Of a stretch of DNA of 64,000 bases, positions 25,147 to 33,489 are shown in pieces (the stretch's first letter is position 1; each line of letters opens with the position of its first letter). The DNA is taken from assembly GCF_050908235.1 (NCBI RefSeq), contig NZ_CP194340.1. One strand, written 5' to 3'. Under the pieces are notes generated by a model. The model was not told the origin of the DNA and made no database searches. It worked only from the letters and a program-made list of their open reading frames with translations. A program made the translations under genes and the position numbers. The stretch comes from Pseudoramibacter alactolyticus (lineage in GTDB: Bacteria; Bacillota; Clostridia; Eubacteriales; Eubacteriaceae).

Positions 25147-25932
25147 TTATGGCCTGCCAAGCGGCTCGAAGGCCTCGTCGTCCGCCAACAGCTCCAGCAT
25201 ATCCCTTTCGGTGATGCTGATGTGGCGTCTGGCGTAGCGTGCGGCCGCTTCCGCGTCGCCGGCCTCGATATTGTCGATGATATCCTTGTGCTGGCCGGGC
25301 AGGGGCTTTTTCTTGTCGATACGGTGGACGTATTCCACGCGGAAGCGCAGCATCTGCTCCCGCAGCGTGTGGATCATGCTCTTCAGGCGGCCGTTGCCCG
25401 ACGCCCGGTAAAGCACCTCGTGAAAGGTGATGTCGTTGTCGATGATGGCCTCACCGTCGTTATCGTGCACCCCCGCCTCGAATTTCTGATTGCTGGCCCG
25501 CAGGGCGGCGATATCCTCCGGCGTCGCGTGGATCGCCGCGAGTCTGGCCACCAGCGCTTCCAGCGCGCCGCGGATCTCCATCATCTCCTTCAGATCGGTG
25601 ATGGACATCGGCGTGACATAGGCCCCTTTGCGCGGCACCATCTTCACCAGGCCCTCCAGCTCCAGCTTGCGAATCGATTCGCGCACCGGCGTCCGGGAGA
25701 CGCCCAGCTCGTTGGCCAGTTTGACTTCCATCAGCCGCTCGCCGGGCTTGAAATCCCCGTGAACGATGGCGCTGCGGATGGTCTCGAAGACAACCTCCCG
25801 CAGGGGCTTGCAGGATTCCGCATCCATCTGAAGCCTGTGATGCCATTGACTCTTTGCTTGTTCTTCCATCTTTGCCTGCCTCTCGTTTGTTTTCATCTGC
25901 TCATCGGATCGATCGCCGTTCCAAAAACGCAT
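25147..25932 (-). CDS. GntR family (FadR/FCD) transcriptional regulator
   Basis: Up to 261 residues. The winged helix contains FKPGERLMEVKLANELGVSRTPVRESIRKLELEGLV split across about residues 60-95, with the GntR VSRTPVRE recognition helix. The FCD effector domain follows, with metal-site residues in IDNDITFHEVLY and the late GQHKDI and RRHISI. It begins 13 bases after the ispE stop. Ligand unknown; FCD regulators usually sense small organic acids. The exact start is uncertain, since several ATGs lie near the N-terminus. Confidence 0.88.
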   Translation of the reverse strand: MRFWNGDRSDEQMKTNERQAKMEEQAKSQWHHRLQMDAESCKPLREVVFETIRSAIVHGDFKPGERLMEVKLANELGVSRTPVRESIRKLELEGLVKMVPRKGAYVTPMSITDLKEMMEIRGALEALVARLAAIHATPEDIAALRASNQKFEAGVHDNDGEAIIDNDITFHEVLYRASGNGRLKSMIHTLREQMLRFRVEYVHRIDKKKPLPGQHKDIIDNIEAGDAEAAARYARRHISITERDMLELLADDEAFEPLGRP

Positions 25933-25944
25933 CGTCTCCGACCT

Positions 25945-26796
25945 TTAGCCCTCCGGCCGGTAGATCTCGGCCGTAAACACTTGACGGCCCGCCTCAAAAG
26001 CCGGTCTGGCCGCCCGGGCTTCGGCCGTCGTCTTAAAATAGCCGATCACCGTCGAGCCGCTGCCGCTCATCACGGCAAAGCGCGCGCCCGCGGCCAAAAG
26101 CCGGTCCCGAATCGTCCGGATCTCGGGATACGCCTCGAAAATCACCGGTTCGAAGGCGTTGGCCGCCCAGCGCCCCGCCGCGCCGAGATCCTCCGACGCG
26201 AGGGCGGCCAACAGCTTGTCCGTCGTGTCTTCGCGCGCGTCGCCCGCCGCATCCAGCCGGGCAAAGGCCCAAGGGGTCGGGATGTCAATCGGCGGCTTCA
26301 CGCCAAGGATCGAAAACTTCGGAAAATGCGCCAGCGGTTCAACCCGCTCCCCGATGCCGCTCACCAGCGCCGGCCGGTTCACACAGCAATAAGGGATGTC
26401 CGCGCCGATGGCCGCGCCAAAGGCAAACAAATCCGCCTCGGCCAGGGGCAGCTCCCACAATGCCGAGAGCCCGCGCAGCGCCGCCGCCGCATCGGCCGAT
26501 CCGCCGGCGAGCCCCGCCTGCATCGGAATCTGCTTGGTCAGATGCATCCTGGCGCCCCGGGCGACGCCAAATTTTTTTTGCAGCCGCCTGGCGACCTGCA
26601 TGATCAAATTGTCGTCCCCCGTGGGCACCGCGGCATGGTCGCAACTCAATGAGAGCTCAGGCGCCGGCGCCAGCGTCAGCACATCACAATGATCCGCCGA
26701 AAAATTGACCATGCGCATCAGATGGTAACCGTCGGCGCGCTTGCCCGTTACCTGCAGGGCCAAATTGATTTTGGCAGGTGCTTTGATTGTTATCAT
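25945..26796 (-). CDS. ispE: 4-diphosphocytidyl-2-C-methyl-D-erythritol kinase
   Basis: 283 residues, GHMP kinase fold. ITIKAPAKINLALQVTGKRADGYH is the signature start, seen from residue 2, with the catalytic Lys/Asn. The ATP loop is QAGLAGGSADAAAAL, and VMSGSGSTVIG is motif 3. It phosphorylates CDP-methylerythritol in the non-mevalonate isoprenoid pathway. The ATG at 26796 is favoured over an open extension to 26940 that overlaps the promoter. Confidence 0.95.
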   Translation of the reverse strand: MITIKAPAKINLALQVTGKRADGYHLMRMVNFSADHCDVLTLAPAPELSLSCDHAAVPTGDDNLIMQVARRLQKKFGVARGARMHLTKQIPMQAGLAGGSADAAAALRGLSALWELPLAEADLFAFGAAIGADIPYCCVNRPALVSGIGERVEPLAHFPKFSILGVKPPIDIPTPWAFARLDAAGDAREDTTDKLLAALASEDLGAAGRWAANAFEPVIFEAYPEIRTIRDRLLAAGARFAVMSGSGSTVIGYFKTTAEARAARPAFEAGRQVFTAEIYRPEG

Positions 26797-26829
26797 AATC
26801 ACTCCGTACGCATAATGATACTGTATACA

Positions 26830-26857
26830 AGTATAACACAAGCATTTGAGAAAACAA
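26830..26857 (-). promoter_or_regulatory. Predicted ispE promoter
   Basis: The reverse strand reads TTGTTT, 16 bases, TATACT, about 35 bases before ispE. This also drives the downstream GntR gene if they are co-transcribed. Confidence 0.65.
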
Positions 26858-27040
26858 GCCGCCTGGGCACTTTTTTCATCGGCATCGGCGCCGCGTTTTT
26901 GCCGATTTTTAACCATTTTCGGCCGCCCGTCAAGATTCATGCTTTATTTTTCAAACTTTTTCTTCTATAATTTTAATCATACCGATCCATTCAGATCAAA
27001 CCGTAGTCATGTTTTAAGTTTTCATCGGAGGGAGGCCCGA

Positions 27041-27763
27041 ATGAGCATTCATTTCAAAAATGACTGGGAAACGCCGCTGCAGGGGGAGTTCCAGAAAGAC
27101 TACTACCGCCGGCTGCACCAGTTTTTGCTGCGCGAATACCGCACCCAAACCGTTTACCCCAATATGTACGATATTTTTAACGCCTTTCACTACACGGCCT
27201 ATTAGGACACCAAGGTCTGCATCATCGGCCAGGACCCCTATCACGGCCCGGGCCAGGCCCACGGCCTGTGTTTCTCGGTAAAGCCCGATGTGGCCGTCCC
27301 GCCGTCGCTGCGCAATATTTATCAGGAGCTCCACGACGACCTCGGCTGTCCGGTGCCGAATCACGGCTGCCTCGTCCACTGGACGAAAGAAGGGGTGCTC
27401 CTGCTCAATTCGGTGCTCACCGTGCGCGCCGGTCAGGCGGCGTCCCACCGCGGCCGGGGATGGGAAACCTTCACCGACCAGGCGATCCGCCTGCTCAACG
27501 CCCGGGAAAAGCCCGTCGTCTTCATTCTCTGGGGGGCCTTTGCCCAATCCAAGATTCCAATGATCACCGCCCCCCAGCACATGATCATCAAATCGCCGCA
27601 CCCGAGTCCCCTCTCTGCCAGCCGGGGCTTTTTCGGCAGCCGGCCGTTCTCCCGATGCAATCAGTTTTTGGATCAGGTGAACATCGCGCCGGTCGATTGG
27701 GCCATTCCGCCCGTCAAAGACCGCACGGCCGCCGCCCGGGCCATGGCCCACACCCGGGGATAA
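27041..27763 (+). pseudogene. ung: Uracil-DNA glycosylase with in-frame stop
   Basis: 241 codons in one frame interrupted by a TAG at 27203-27205, exactly where family members have an acidic residue (FHYTAY-stop-DTKVCIIGQDPYHG). All Ung motifs are present: GQDPYHGPGQAHGLCFSV, LLLNSVLTVR and SPHPSPLSASRGFFG. A GAG to TAG change explains the stop. The start has GGAGGGAGG. Truncation leaves 54 residues without an active site. It could be a sequencing error or a true loss of uracil repair. Confidence 0.9.
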
Positions 27764-27766
27764 CCC

Positions 27767-28309
27767 ATGGATCACCAAATCCTCGTCGCCATTTCGCATC
27801 TGGCCTGCCCGCCCCTGGATGTCTTCTTTAAGAGCCTGACCTTTCTGGGCAACGGCGGCCTGATCTGGCTGATGCTGACACTGGGGCTGCTCCTTTATCG
27901 CCGGACGCGGCCGACGGCCTGGATCGTGTTCGTTTCTCTGCTCGCGGCGGCACTGATCACCACCCGAGGACTCAAGCCCCTCTTTATGCGGGTGCGGCCT
28001 TATCTTCGCTATCATTTCCCCATCATCATCGCGGCGCCGGGGGGCACCTCGTTTCCGTCGGGGCACACCGCGTCTTCCTTTGCCGCGGCCTGGGCCTGCT
28101 TCCGCCTGTATCACGAACGCCATCCGCGATGCTGTGCGGCGCTGCTGATGCTGGCCGGCGCCATCGCCTTCTCCCGGCTCTATCTTTATGTGCACTATCC
28201 CAGCGATGTCCTCGCCGGCGCGCTCTTGGGCATGGCCGTCGCCGAGGCCTGTGTGCGGCTGGCCAACCGCCGTGCTTTTTCACGCAAAAAGGACTCCCCC
28301 GCGTTTTGA
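27767..28309 (+). CDS. PAP2 family membrane phosphatase
   Basis: 180 residues, multi-pass membrane protein. The three-part phosphatase motif is complete: KPLFMRVRP, then PSGHTAS, then SRLYLYVHYPSD. Such proteins remove phosphates from undecaprenyl-pyrophosphate or phosphatidic-acid-type lipids at the outer membrane face. It starts four bases after the ung stop codon. The exact lipid is not known. Confidence 0.92.
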   Translation: MDHQILVAISHLACPPLDVFFKSLTFLGNGGLIWLMLTLGLLLYRRTRPTAWIVFVSLLAAALITTRGLKPLFMRVRPYLRYHFPIIIAAPGGTSFPSGHTASSFAAAWACFRLYHERHPRCCAALLMLAGAIAFSRLYLYVHYPSDVLAGALLGMAVAEACVRLANRRAFSRKKDSPAF

Positions 28310-28362
28310 TCGGAGGCGTCTCGCCGCCGTTTGAATGCGTCATGTTGTCCGAAGGGGCTTTT

Positions 28363-28938
28363 ATGTTCAAAAAAAGTTTTCACAGCCGGCGCATGACCGG
28401 CGATCTCACCGTTTTGCTTCTGGGGCTGGAGCTGGCGCGCCACCTGGGATTTGCGGCGGGGCTCTTTCCCTACACCGCGCTCTGGGGCACTCCGCTCACC
28501 ACCGAGCCGTCCCTGCACGCCGCGGAGAGCGGGCTGATGGCTTGCCTATTGCTGGCGATGGCCGCCTGCTTTAAACTGGGGCATCACCGTTTTCTCCGCC
28601 GGGGTGCCGGAGGCCGGCCGCGGTTTGTCCCCCTGGGGCGCCGCCTCTGGTTCGGCTATGCCGTGTTGATTTTCGGCGCCCTGCTCACCTTGGGCTATTG
28701 GCGCTGCCATCCCCTCGCCCTGCGCCTGATCTCCGGCTGCGGCGGGGTGCTATTTTTGCTGCTTGCCCTGCGGCTGCTCCAGTTGGTCCGCCGCGACAGC
28801 CGCCGCGCCCGAAAAGCCCTCGCCCGTCGAAACAGACCGGCAGATCCAGCCGTCACGACCGATGATAACCGGCCAGCGCCGCCGTCGCCGCGTCGATCTG
28901 CGCATCCGTCAAAAGGACCGGCGCCCCCAGAGGCTTAA
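28363..28938 (+). CDS. Hypothetical membrane protein
   Basis: 191 residues. There are about four hydrophobic segments (LTVLLLGLELARHLG, MACLLLAMAACF, WFGYAVLIFGALL and VLFLLLALRLLQLV) and a basic, proline-rich tail. No family recognised. The ATG at 28363 follows AAGGGG. The 3' end overlaps the convergent aldolase gene by 86 bases, so the tail may be an accidental extension. Confidence 0.5.
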   Translation: MFKKSFHSRRMTGDLTVLLLGLELARHLGFAAGLFPYTALWGTPLTTEPSLHAAESGLMACLLLAMAACFKLGHHRFLRRGAGGRPRFVPLGRRLWFGYAVLIFGALLTLGYWRCHPLALRLISGCGGVLFLLLALRLLQLVRRDSRRARKALARRNRPADPAVTTDDNRPAPPSPRRSAHPSKGPAPPEA

Positions 28939-29494
28939 GCTGCACATAAAGCCTGGCCACGTATTCGATCTGCTCCGCCACGTCAAAGGCCTCGGCGATG
29001 TCTGTGCCCAGGGCGAGCAGCCCGTGGTTGCCCAGCAGGCAGGCTTTGCCCGGTCCCATGGCGGCAAAGGCCGCGTCGGCCAGCGCCTGGGAGCCAAAGG
29101 GATAATAGGCCGTGCAGGGCACTTCCCGCCCGGCGTAGCCCACCAGATAATGAATCGGCGGGATGGCCTCCTGCCGGCAGGCCAGCGTCGTCGCATAGAC
29201 CGAGTGGGTGTGGATGATCCCGGTGATCTCCGACCGGTGCCGATAAAAAATCCGGTGCAGATCCACCTCGCTGGAGGGTCGCCGCGCTCCCTCGACCCAG
29301 CGGCCGTCCAGATCCACCACGGCCACATCCGCCGCGCCCACCGCGTCGTAATCCAGGCCGCTGGGGCTGATCGCCATCAAGCCGCTGGCCGGATCGTAAA
29401 GGCTGACGTTGCCGAAGGTCCCGGTGACCAGCCCCGCTTCCCGCAGTTTGCGGCCGAAGGCCGCCACCCGTTCTCTTTCTGATTTTAATTGCAT
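28853..29494 (-). CDS. Class II aldolase (L-fuculose-phosphate aldolase type)
   Basis: 213 residues. GLVTGTFGNVSLYDPASGLMAISPSGLDYD shows the family's T/S-GNxS and SPSG phosphate-binding loops (residues about 20-50). IIHTHSVYATTLA gives the zinc His pair, CLLGNHGLLALG a third His, and EVDLH the catalytic Glu. It would split a ketose-1-phosphate such as fuculose- or ribulose-phosphate. The start at 29494 follows AAAGAGG. No sugar kinase or isomerase is adjacent, so the substrate is open. Confidence 0.9.
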   Translation of the reverse strand: MQLKSERERVAAFGRKLREAGLVTGTFGNVSLYDPASGLMAISPSGLDYDAVGAADVAVVDLDGRWVEGARRPSSEVDLHRIFYRHRSEITGIIHTHSVYATTLACRQEAIPPIHYLVGYAGREVPCTAYYPFGSQALADAAFAAMGPGKACLLGNHGLLALGTDIAEAFDVAEQIEYVARLYVQLKPLGAPVLLTDAQIDAATAALAGYHRS

Positions 29495-29628
29495 GATTTT
29501 CCTCTTTTCTGCTTTAATCGGTCGCTTTGTTTGTCTTCGCAGCTGAACGCCGGCGCCCGGCGATTTTTTTATTATAACAGGATCCGCCTGCCCGCGCGAA
29601 AAATTCTCGTGAAATTTTGATTGGGGGG

Positions 29629-29657
29629 TTATCAAGGGCGGACAAAAAGTTTACAAT
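29629..29657 (+). promoter_or_regulatory. Predicted dhaM promoter
   Basis: TTATCA, 17 bases, TACAAT, followed by a TTGGAGG-type ribosome site and the ATG at 29693. Confidence 0.55.
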
Positions 29658-29692
29658 AACATCAAATTTGAACCCAAATTGGAGGATACAAA

Positions 29693-30094
29693 ATGGCAAC
29701 AGGCATTTTAATTGTTTCGCACAGCGAAAAACTGGCAGAAGGCATTGTCGAGCTGATTTCCGAAATGGCGAACGACTCGGTCGTCATCAAACAGGCCGGC
29801 GGCACCGAAGACGGCCGCCTCGGCACCGACGCCGTGCGCGTTCAGGCCGCGATCGAATCCATGGCGGACTGCGGTGCCATCCTGATCTACTGCGACCTCG
29901 GCAGCTCCATCATCAGCTCCGAAATGGCCATCGAAATGCTCGACGATGACGCGCTGCGCGAAAAGGTGCAGATTGTCGACTGCCCCATCGTCGAAGGGGC
30001 CTTTACCGGCGTGGTGCAGGCGTCCCTCACCGAAGACGCGGCGGAAATCGTCGCCGTTTCCGAACAGGCCAGAGAACTGCGCAAGCAAAGCTGA
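29693..30094 (+). CDS. dhaM: Dihydroxyacetone kinase phosphoryl donor, DhaM/EIIA-Man type
   Basis: 133 residues, EIIA-mannose fold. ILIVSHSEKLAEGIVELI carries the phosphorylated His10, and AILIYCDLGSSIISSEMAIEML is a DhaM signature seen in two pieces. It passes phosphate from HPr to DhaL-bound ADP for dihydroxyacetone phosphorylation. The usual partners dhaK and dhaL are not in this window. It stands alone between a promoter and a terminator. Confidence 0.9.
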   Translation: MATGILIVSHSEKLAEGIVELISEMANDSVVIKQAGGTEDGRLGTDAVRVQAAIESMADCGAILIYCDLGSSIISSEMAIEMLDDDALREKVQIVDCPIVEGAFTGVVQASLTEDAAEIVAVSEQARELRKQS

Positions 30095-30108
30095 ACCCCC
30101 GGGCATTC

Positions 30109-30144
30109 AAAAAGAGCCGGCCTCAACCGAGACCGGCTCTTTTT
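30109..30144 (+). terminator. Terminator after dhaM
   Basis: AAAAAGAGCCGG ... CCGGCTCTTTTT, bidirectional, between dhaM and the convergent ZIP remnant. Confidence 0.85.
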
Positions 30145-30156
30145 GCGTCGCAACCC

Positions 30157-30471
30157 TCAGCCCAAAGCCACATCCAGGGCGAGCATCACCGTAAAGCCCA
30201 GCGCAAAGCACAGGGTGCCGACGTTGGAATGCCTGCCCTCCGACATCTCGGGGATCAGCTCCTCCACCACCACATAAATCATGGCCCCGGCAGCAAAGCT
30301 CAGCAGATAGGGCAGCACCGGCACGATCACCCCCGCCGCAAAACCGGTCAGCGCCTTGTCGACGCTTTCCTTGAGCGCGCCGCGCATAAAAAACACACAG
30401 GCGGCGCCGGCGGTCGTCCCGATAAAGGGGATCGCCAGGCCCTGCACCACGGTTCCATTCACTGTATTCAC
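30157..30471 (-). pseudogene. ZIP family metal transporter with large internal deletion
   Basis: 104 residues instead of about 260. The first part (VQGLAIPFIGTTAGAACVFF, DKALTGFAAGV) is the normal ZIP N-terminus. It is joined in frame to the normal C-terminus (LSFAAGAMIYVVVEELIPEM, GFTVMLALDVALG). The central helices with the HxxxE-type metal site are missing. The related blocks GFAAGV and SFAAGAM flank the junction. The product is unlikely to transport metal. Confidence 0.75.
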
Positions 30472-30546
30472 CTCTTAACTGCTTTCGTGATCGGCCGCCA
30501 TTAAAAAAACCGATGACCGAAGCCATCGGATTCGCATCCATCAACA

Positions 30547-30639
30547 TGGCGGAGAGGGAGGGATTCGAACCCTCGATACGCTTAATCACGTATACACGCT
30601 TTCCAGGCGTGCTCCTTCAGCCAGCTCAGACACCTCTCC
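30547..30639 (-). tRNA. tRNA-Ser (GGA anticodon)
   Basis: Class II tRNA on the minus strand: acceptor GGAGAGG/CCTCTCC, anticodon stem CACGC/GCGTG with loop CTGGAAA (GGA), long variable arm, T loop GTTCGAATC, discriminator G and encoded CCA at 30547-30549. Confidence 0.95.
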
Positions 30640-30822
30640 ATCTAAACCGCCCTACCGGCAATCTTTCTTTTTGAATGCTTTAATAGTATAGCGAAGCGGC
30701 AAATCTTTGTCAAGGCATTTTTACGCTCATTTATGCCCCCTCGGCGCGGGATTTGAGACGGATTTGCAATCCCGCAGGCAATTTGCGCCAATCTGTGCTA
30801 TGATAAAAATAAAGGAGTCGCC

Positions 30823-31446
30823 ATGTTACACATTCTTGGATCGGCCGCCGCGCTCAAGGCCACTTTGCTGAGCTTCGGCCCGTGGACACCGTTGGTTTAT
30901 TTTTTGCTGCAGACCGCCCAAGTGGTCATCGCCCCGATCCCCGGCGGCGTCACCACCGTCATCGGCGGCGCGCTCTTCGGTTGGTATAAGGGCTTTCTCC
31001 TCAGCGGCAGCGCGGCCATGCTCGGCTCGTTTCTCGCCTTCGGCCTGGGCAGAAAACTGGGCCGCCCCTTCGTGATGCGCTTCCGCGACCGGAAATGGGT
31101 CGCCCGCCTCGAGGCGCTGGAAGAGGACAAGCTCGACCGCTTTTTATTCTTTCTGTTTCTTTGTCCGGGATTCCCCGACGATTTTATCTGCCTGGCGTCC
31201 GGGGTGACCAAAATTACTTTCCGGCGCTTCGCCTGGATCTGCACCATCGGCCGGCTGCCCGGCTTCTTTCTGATCGCCCTGATCGGCGCCGGCATCATGA
31301 AAAACGATCCGGTGCAGCTCGCCCTGCTGCTCGCGGCCTACGGCGGCCTGACCCTGGCTCTTTATTATCTGCAAAAACGTGTCGCCGCGGCCATCGACCG
31401 CCGCCGGCCCCATCCCGATGCTTCCCAAGAAAGGAGTTCCCCATGA
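30823..31446 (+). CDS. TVP38/TMEM64 (DedA-related) membrane protein
   Basis: 207 residues. The SNARE-associated/DedA core is clear: VVIAPIPGGVTTVIGGALFG, then GSFLAFGLGRKLGR, FLCPGFPDDFICLASGVT and GRLPGFFLIALIG. These proteins are thought to move lipid carriers across the membrane. The AAAGGAG ribosome site is close to the ATG. Its stop overlaps the next ATG by four bases. Confidence 0.9.
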   Translation: MLHILGSAAALKATLLSFGPWTPLVYFLLQTAQVVIAPIPGGVTTVIGGALFGWYKGFLLSGSAAMLGSFLAFGLGRKLGRPFVMRFRDRKWVARLEALEEDKLDRFLFFLFLCPGFPDDFICLASGVTKITFRRFAWICTIGRLPGFFLIALIGAGIMKNDPVQLALLLAAYGGLTLALYYLQKRVAAAIDRRRPHPDASQERSSP

Positions 31447-31874
31447 AAATCATTCTCGATGTTGATACCACCCCCCGCGCCGCCCGCAACATCTGCGACA
31501 CCATCGCTCAGCAATTCGGGCTTTCCCTCGTCTCGGTTTCCGATATCGACCGCGACGCCGGGGATCCCCGGGAGCGCACGGACCGCATCCTTGCGGCGCT
31601 CACCCGAAACGATATTGTCGTCACCGACGATTACACCCTCGCCGACCGGATTTACGAGCACGCCATGGCCGCCGTCAGCCCCAAGGGCTTTGTCTTTACG
31701 GCGGCCAATATGGACGAGCTGCTTTACGAGCGTTATCTCAAAAATAAAAAGGCGGCCGAGGCCCCGACGCCGGCCCCCTCCAAGCGCGGCCTGGCCCGCA
31801 GGGCCCGCGCCGAAGAGCGGGCCTTCACCTCGCTGATGCTCGATTTGATCTCGCCGGTTTCCAAGGAGTTATAG
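31443..31874 (+). CDS. DUF188 (YaiI/UPF0178-like) protein
   Basis: 143 residues. ILDVDTTPRAARNI replaces the usual VDADACP opening. NDIVVTDDYTLADRIYEHA and SPKGFVFTAANMDELLYERY follow the family pattern, and the late EERAFTSLM block matches its C-terminus. PIN-like fold is suggested for the family, function unknown. It overlaps the TVP38 gene by four bases (ATGA), with AAAGGAG upstream. Confidence 0.85.
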   Translation: MKIILDVDTTPRAARNICDTIAQQFGLSLVSVSDIDRDAGDPRERTDRILAALTRNDIVVTDDYTLADRIYEHAMAAVSPKGFVFTAANMDELLYERYLKNKKAAEAPTPAPSKRGLARRARAEERAFTSLMLDLISPVSKEL

Positions 31875-31887
31875 CACCGCATGGCCG

Positions 31888-31918
31888 AAAAAGACGTCCC
31901 GGACGGGACGTCTTTTTG
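31888..31918 (+). terminator. Terminator after DUF188 gene
   Basis: AAAAAGACGTCCC ... GGGACGTCTTTTT, perfect stem with flanking A and T runs. Confidence 0.88.
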
Positions 31919-32103
31919 GATGTGCCGGGCGCCCGTCACGCGGATTTAATAAATTTCACCGAGAAACCTAAGGTTATGCCCGCGCATCCCTGGCCGGCTT
32001 TCGATAGAACTTCATCAGCGCGCCAAGCGTTAAGGATATTCGATTTTCTAATGAAGGATCGCACAAAAATCGAAACGTAAAAAGAACACCACGATGGCCA
32101 TGA

Positions 32104-32313
32104 GATAAATCCGGCGGCTGCAGTAAATGCTCTACGCCTGCTCTTACGAACGAGGACATCAAAACCGCGTTCCTATCTGCAGCGAACAAGTTGCCGAATC
32201 AGCTGACAAAATTCACGCCAGACAACCGGCACGCGCCGGCGAATCACGCCGCAGTCTATGCCGAAGACCCTATCCGCGTCATCTTGAAGAACGATCAGGA
32301 AATCAAAGCCTGA
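32104..32313 (+). pseudogene. C-terminal remnant of a large serine recombinase
   Basis: The frame reads KCSTPALTNEDIKTAFLSAANKL, close to the zinc-ribbon/coiled-coil end of Firmicute transposon resolvases (KCSTP...EDIKxAFxxAxNKL). It is preceded by a stop and diverges after about 45 residues, ending at TGA 32311. No catalytic domain is nearby. It marks the left end of a degraded mobile element. Confidence 0.65.
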
Positions 32314-32330
32314 TGCCGAACATCAAACAA

Positions 32331-32373
32331 GCTCCCGATCATCAGTTTTTCGCCAGCGGTCGGGAGCCTTTTT
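32331..32373 (+). terminator. Terminator-like hairpin
   Basis: GCTCCCGA (32331) pairs with TCGGGAGC (32360), followed by CTTTTTTC. Confidence 0.7.
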
Positions 32374-32454
32374 CATCTCATGAAACCGGAATTCAAATCT
32401 ATCGAAATCTTAACCTGTTAGCGGCTGTTGTATGCCGTTAATAAAATCCTCCGA

Positions 32455-32480
32455 AATCCTTGAAAACAAAGGATTTTTTT
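32455..32480 (+). terminator. Short terminator-like hairpin
   Basis: AATCCTT-GAAAACA-AAGGATT followed by TTTTT. It sits between the recombinase remnant and tnpV. Confidence 0.6.
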
Positions 32481-32592
32481 CAGTTTGCTCACCCGTTGCT
32501 GTTATACGGTTTCACATGGTGTTACCCTTGCTCTCAGTGCCTCATAAGGGCAAAAGCAAGGGAAGGAAAATCTGGTAAAACAACATAACAAC

Positions 32593-32945
32593 ATGTGGCA
32601 GCCGGGAACCTGTGGCATAGGCGATTATTACATTCCCTGCCTGACGATCCCGAGGAAGAACAACGGCCCATCGGCGCATGGGGACGGCGGCATCTTCGGT
32701 ATATCCGCGAGTACCGCAAAAGACTATACAACAGCCTGCTTCTCGGCGGGAAGCTCAACAACTACCTTGCCGATCTGAATAAGCAAGCGGAGAAAATGTT
32801 CTCTTGGCTGGTAAAGGAGCTTGACGAAAAGGAAGGTATCACAGAAACGCTCAAGGAAGAAAATCAGATGCTCTGGGTACAGCGGATGAACGCAGTCCGG
32901 AAAACGGCAATAGGGATCGTCAATAATGATCTGATTTGTGCATAA
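32593..32945 (+). pseudogene. tnpV: TnpV transposon protein, frameshifted and 5' truncated
   Basis: One frame has GDYYIPCLTIP, the start of TnpV. A second frame from about 32650 has PEEEQRPIGAWGRRHLRYI, REYRKRLYNSLLLGGKLNNYL, ADLNKQAEKMF and ENQMLWVQRMNAVR, the family core. The two halves are joined by a frameshift near 32650, and the true N-terminus is missing. TnpV genes ride on mobilisable elements of Clostridia. Function unknown. Confidence 0.8.
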
Positions 32946-33126
32946 TTAACACATAAGCGGCAAGGAGAAATCTCTGCTACTGTATCATATCATTTATCAT
33001 TGTATAATCAATTCCTTTCTCATACTCCAAAGCAGGATAGAATAGAGAAATTGGGAACCACAGCATAACTATTTCTGATATTTTTGAAATTGTGACATAT
33101 ATTTGCTGTGCAAGTATGTATCGTTA

Positions 33127-33489
33127 CTATATTCTATTACGGTTATTATATGGCGGATCAATATAGATGTAGTCCACCTTGCCCCGATGCGTTTTCTCTA
33201 AAAGATATAACGCCTGCAGGTTATCGCCCTCGATAATGAAATTCCATGGGAGAGACAAATCTTTGCAAAGTCGTCATTCTGGATCGGCGCAGAATACGGG
33301 AATATTCTCCTCCAGCATTTCGTCAACAGCTTCGGAGTGTTCTTCCCACACAAGTCCGTATTTTTTGTCACGGAGTTGGTTTTCTATTTCATTGAATGCA
33401 CGGATAGATTCGTCATCGGAGTGCTGTTCTTTCAACTGTTCCAAAAACGCAATCATCCTATCCCGTTTGATTTTTGACAAATTAGCCAT
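33127..33489 (-). pseudogene. N-terminal fragment of a type III-like DNA methyltransferase (Mod)
   Basis: One frame from the ATG at 33489: MANLSKIKRDRMIAFLEQLK ... NIPVFCADPE, a TGA, then RLCKDLSLPWNFIIEGDNLQ, ALYLLEKTHRGKVDYIYIDPPYNN and a stop at 33127. This is the known N-terminus and motif IV (DPPYN) of N6-adenine Mod enzymes. The TGA replaces an Arg codon. Everything after motif IV is missing. Its start overlaps the stop of the upstream gene (TAATG). Confidence 0.8.

Noticed and set aside
25138..26652. A 504-codon plus-strand frame opposite the GntR and ispE genes
   Set aside because: Arg/His/Gly-rich antisense artefact of GC-rich genes; both opposite genes have clear family motifs.
27203..27205. 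Pyrrolysine or other readthrough of the TAG in ung
   Set aside because: Ung families have an ordinary acidic residue here, and nothing in the window suggests TAG decoding.
31974..32189. A leftward 71-codon frame ending RKPARDARA
   Set aside because: Lies opposite the recombinase remnant, has no ribosome site and no recognised homology.
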